A DNA stretch of 30,494 nt from a virus: the IMG/VR virus record IMGVR_UViG_3300032223_000748, positions 1 through 30,494 of that record, one strand, 5' to 3'. Position 1 is the stretch's first letter. Each line of letters starts with the position of its first letter. The position numbers and the translations under genes are program-made. The notes under the pieces are model-generated. The model saw only the letters and a list, made by a program, of their open reading frames with translations. It was not told the origin of the DNA and ran no database searches. Below are positions 29,643 to 30,494 of this stretch, piece by piece.

Positions 29643-29941
29643 ATTGGTTCGGCATTTGGGTTGATTGTCAATTGTCCATCAACGGACAAAGTTACAACGG
29701 GCGCACTTGTTTTGTACCCGTCGGCCTCTAATTCAATCGATATTTTACGATTCAATTGTTGCGCGTTGGTGTTGCTTTTAATGTACGCCATCAATCCCAC
29801 CCCATCCAATGGGTTTTCTTTCCACCATCCCGCAAACGCGTTGATTGTATCAATGACATGTTGCGTGTCACTTTGTGCAAAAATGAAATCGTCGTTTTTT
29901 ATGTACAAATCGCCGTTGTTTAATGCTATGTCGTACCTCAT
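29639..29941 (-). CDS. Baseplate wedge protein, gp25/Mu gp46-like
   Basis: A 100-residue protein, directly following the spike with an ATGA overlap. The pattern MRYDIALNNGDLYIKNDDFIFAQSDTQHVIDTINAFAGWWKENPLDGVGLMAYI, with a short strand start and the WWKENPLxGVGL turn, fits gp25/gpW and Mu gp46-like wedge proteins. It would link the hub to the sheath start. The gpJ partner is not nearby but at 9447. Confidence 0.75.
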   Translation of the reverse strand: MRYDIALNNGDLYIKNDDFIFAQSDTQHVIDTINAFAGWWKENPLDGVGLMAYIKSNTNAQQLNRKISIELEADGYKTSAPVVTLSVDGQLTINPNAEPI

Positions 29942-30480
29942 TGTTTTATTGTTGTGTTTTCAATGTCCGTTCGGTTGGTCGGTGTCAATGTCCCCGAAAT
30001 GGGTGACAATGGCGCACCCGTAGGCGATCCACCCCCACCATTGCTATGCGTATGCGAATTGAATGTTGAAATGATTGAATTTATTTTGTTTTCAATCGTG
30101 TTCAATTTGTCAGTCAATGAAATAACTTTTACCATGCCCCCTAATTCGCCGTCATTAAATTGTATCAAATCGCCAGCCCAATATATCTTTTCAACCTCTG
30201 AATACTGAACAATGAATGGGTCGGTATATTTTGAAAATAATACTTTCACCTCACTATCAATACGTGGAATAATCAATACGCCATCACTAACAACCGTTTG
30301 AAATTCGACGTTGGTTATTTCGGTTGATGCGTTCCCGCTTATTGCTTCAACCGTACATGTCCCGTTGGCTTCGTTTATTTCCGATACCTTACCCGTCACC
30401 AAATACAATTGGTCAATGTTGTATGTTCCCGTCATTTTTTGTATGGCCGATATTATCGACCTGTCGTGTTGTTCGTTCAT
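29938..30480 (-). CDS. Baseplate spike protein (gpV/gp45-like)
   Basis: A 180-residue protein. The N-terminal half is an OB-fold-like barrel (YLVTGKVSEINEANGTCTVEAISG, then GVLIIPRIDSEVKVLFSKYTDPFIVQYSEVEKI), the middle a helical/beta stalk, and the end SHTHSNGGGGSPTGAPLSP (about 139-157) is the His-x-His Gly-rich tip seen in Mu gp45 and P2 gpV, where His residues bind iron at the needle point. It punctures the outer membrane. It begins with an ATG overlapping the stop of the gene cut by the right edge. Confidence 0.88.
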   Translation of the reverse strand: MNEQHDRSIISAIQKMTGTYNIDQLYLVTGKVSEINEANGTCTVEAISGNASTEITNVEFQTVVSDGVLIIPRIDSEVKVLFSKYTDPFIVQYSEVEKIYWAGDLIQFNDGELGGMVKVISLTDKLNTIENKINSIISTFNSHTHSNGGGGSPTGAPLSPISGTLTPTNRTDIENTTIKQ

Positions 30481-30494
30481 ATATTCGAAATAAG
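30477..30494 (-). CDS. Last codons of a gene cut by the right window edge
   Basis: Reading in from the edge, the frame LISNI ends in a TGA that overlaps the ATG of the spike gene (ATGA). It is only six codons, but the overlap is the usual gene junction here. It could be the end of the gene whose start is at 64, which would be the baseplate hub. Confidence 0.4.
   Translation of the reverse strand, partial: LISNI

Noticed and set aside
9-30493. Many plus-strand open frames of 60-185 codons
   Set aside because: Each is a shadow of a well-supported minus-strand gene, lacks an A-rich start leader, and has low-quality protein composition.
1-30494. tRNA genes, CRISPR arrays, insertion sequences, integrase or transposase
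   Set aside because: I saw no cloverleaf, spaced repeat array, inverted-repeat-bounded element, or proteins with recombinase motifs on either strand.

Overview
The window is a 30.5 kb piece of a tailed phage of the myovirus type (contractile tail). It most likely infects a member of the Bacteroidota. Four things point there. The one clear promoter has the Bacteroidota form (TTTG, 19 bases, TATCTTTG). Genes lack Shine-Dalgarno sites and start after A-rich leaders. Two phage proteins carry signal peptides ending Ala-Gln, the Bacteroidota Q-rule form. Several structural families resemble those of Bacteroidota phages. The head genes are Mu-like (portal gp29, gpF, gp36, gpG), but no transposase, integrase or repressor is visible. 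Replication instead looks helicase- and recombination-based, so the phage appears virulent, or its lysogeny genes lie outside the window.

Every supported gene is on the minus strand, so the map reads from high to low coordinates. Right end (30494-25079): baseplate spike, gp25/gp46-like wedge, LysM-like protein, an 810-residue fibre-like protein with a signal peptide, then a lysis cassette of two tiny membrane proteins, a one-piece spanin and a GH24 lysozyme. Next, a 311-base gap (24768-25078) holds tandem hairpins and terminators, followed by the promoter for the early genes. Early region (24767-17305): small unknown genes, ERF annealing protein, YqaJ/lambda-type exonuclease, NinG, a DUF4373-like replication protein, DnaB-type helicase and a PAPS-reductase-like protein.

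Late region (17283-1): small and large terminase, gp36-like connector, portal, gpF-like protein, ferritin-like DUF5856 protein, gpG-like and gp37-like proteins, then an unexpectedly placed baseplate J/fibre block, a ClpP-type protease fused to a scaffold, major capsid protein, secreted-looking protein, sheath, tube, tail assembly chaperone with a -1 frameshift, tape measure, and a DUF6046-like protein. The gene starting at 64 runs off the left end and a gene end enters at the right end. By Mu-like order the missing piece is the baseplate hub, so the genome is probably circularly permuted and transcribed as one loop that begins and ends in the 24.8-25.1 kb gap.

The most unusual observations are these. 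GATC is scarce, and all 21 sites found are YGATCC/GGATCR. Two phage proteins carry Q-rule signal peptides. The protease gene has a likely internal scaffold start. There are two A9 slippery sites, one of them the tail chaperone. The hairpin array has G-U wobbles that favour the minus-strand RNA.
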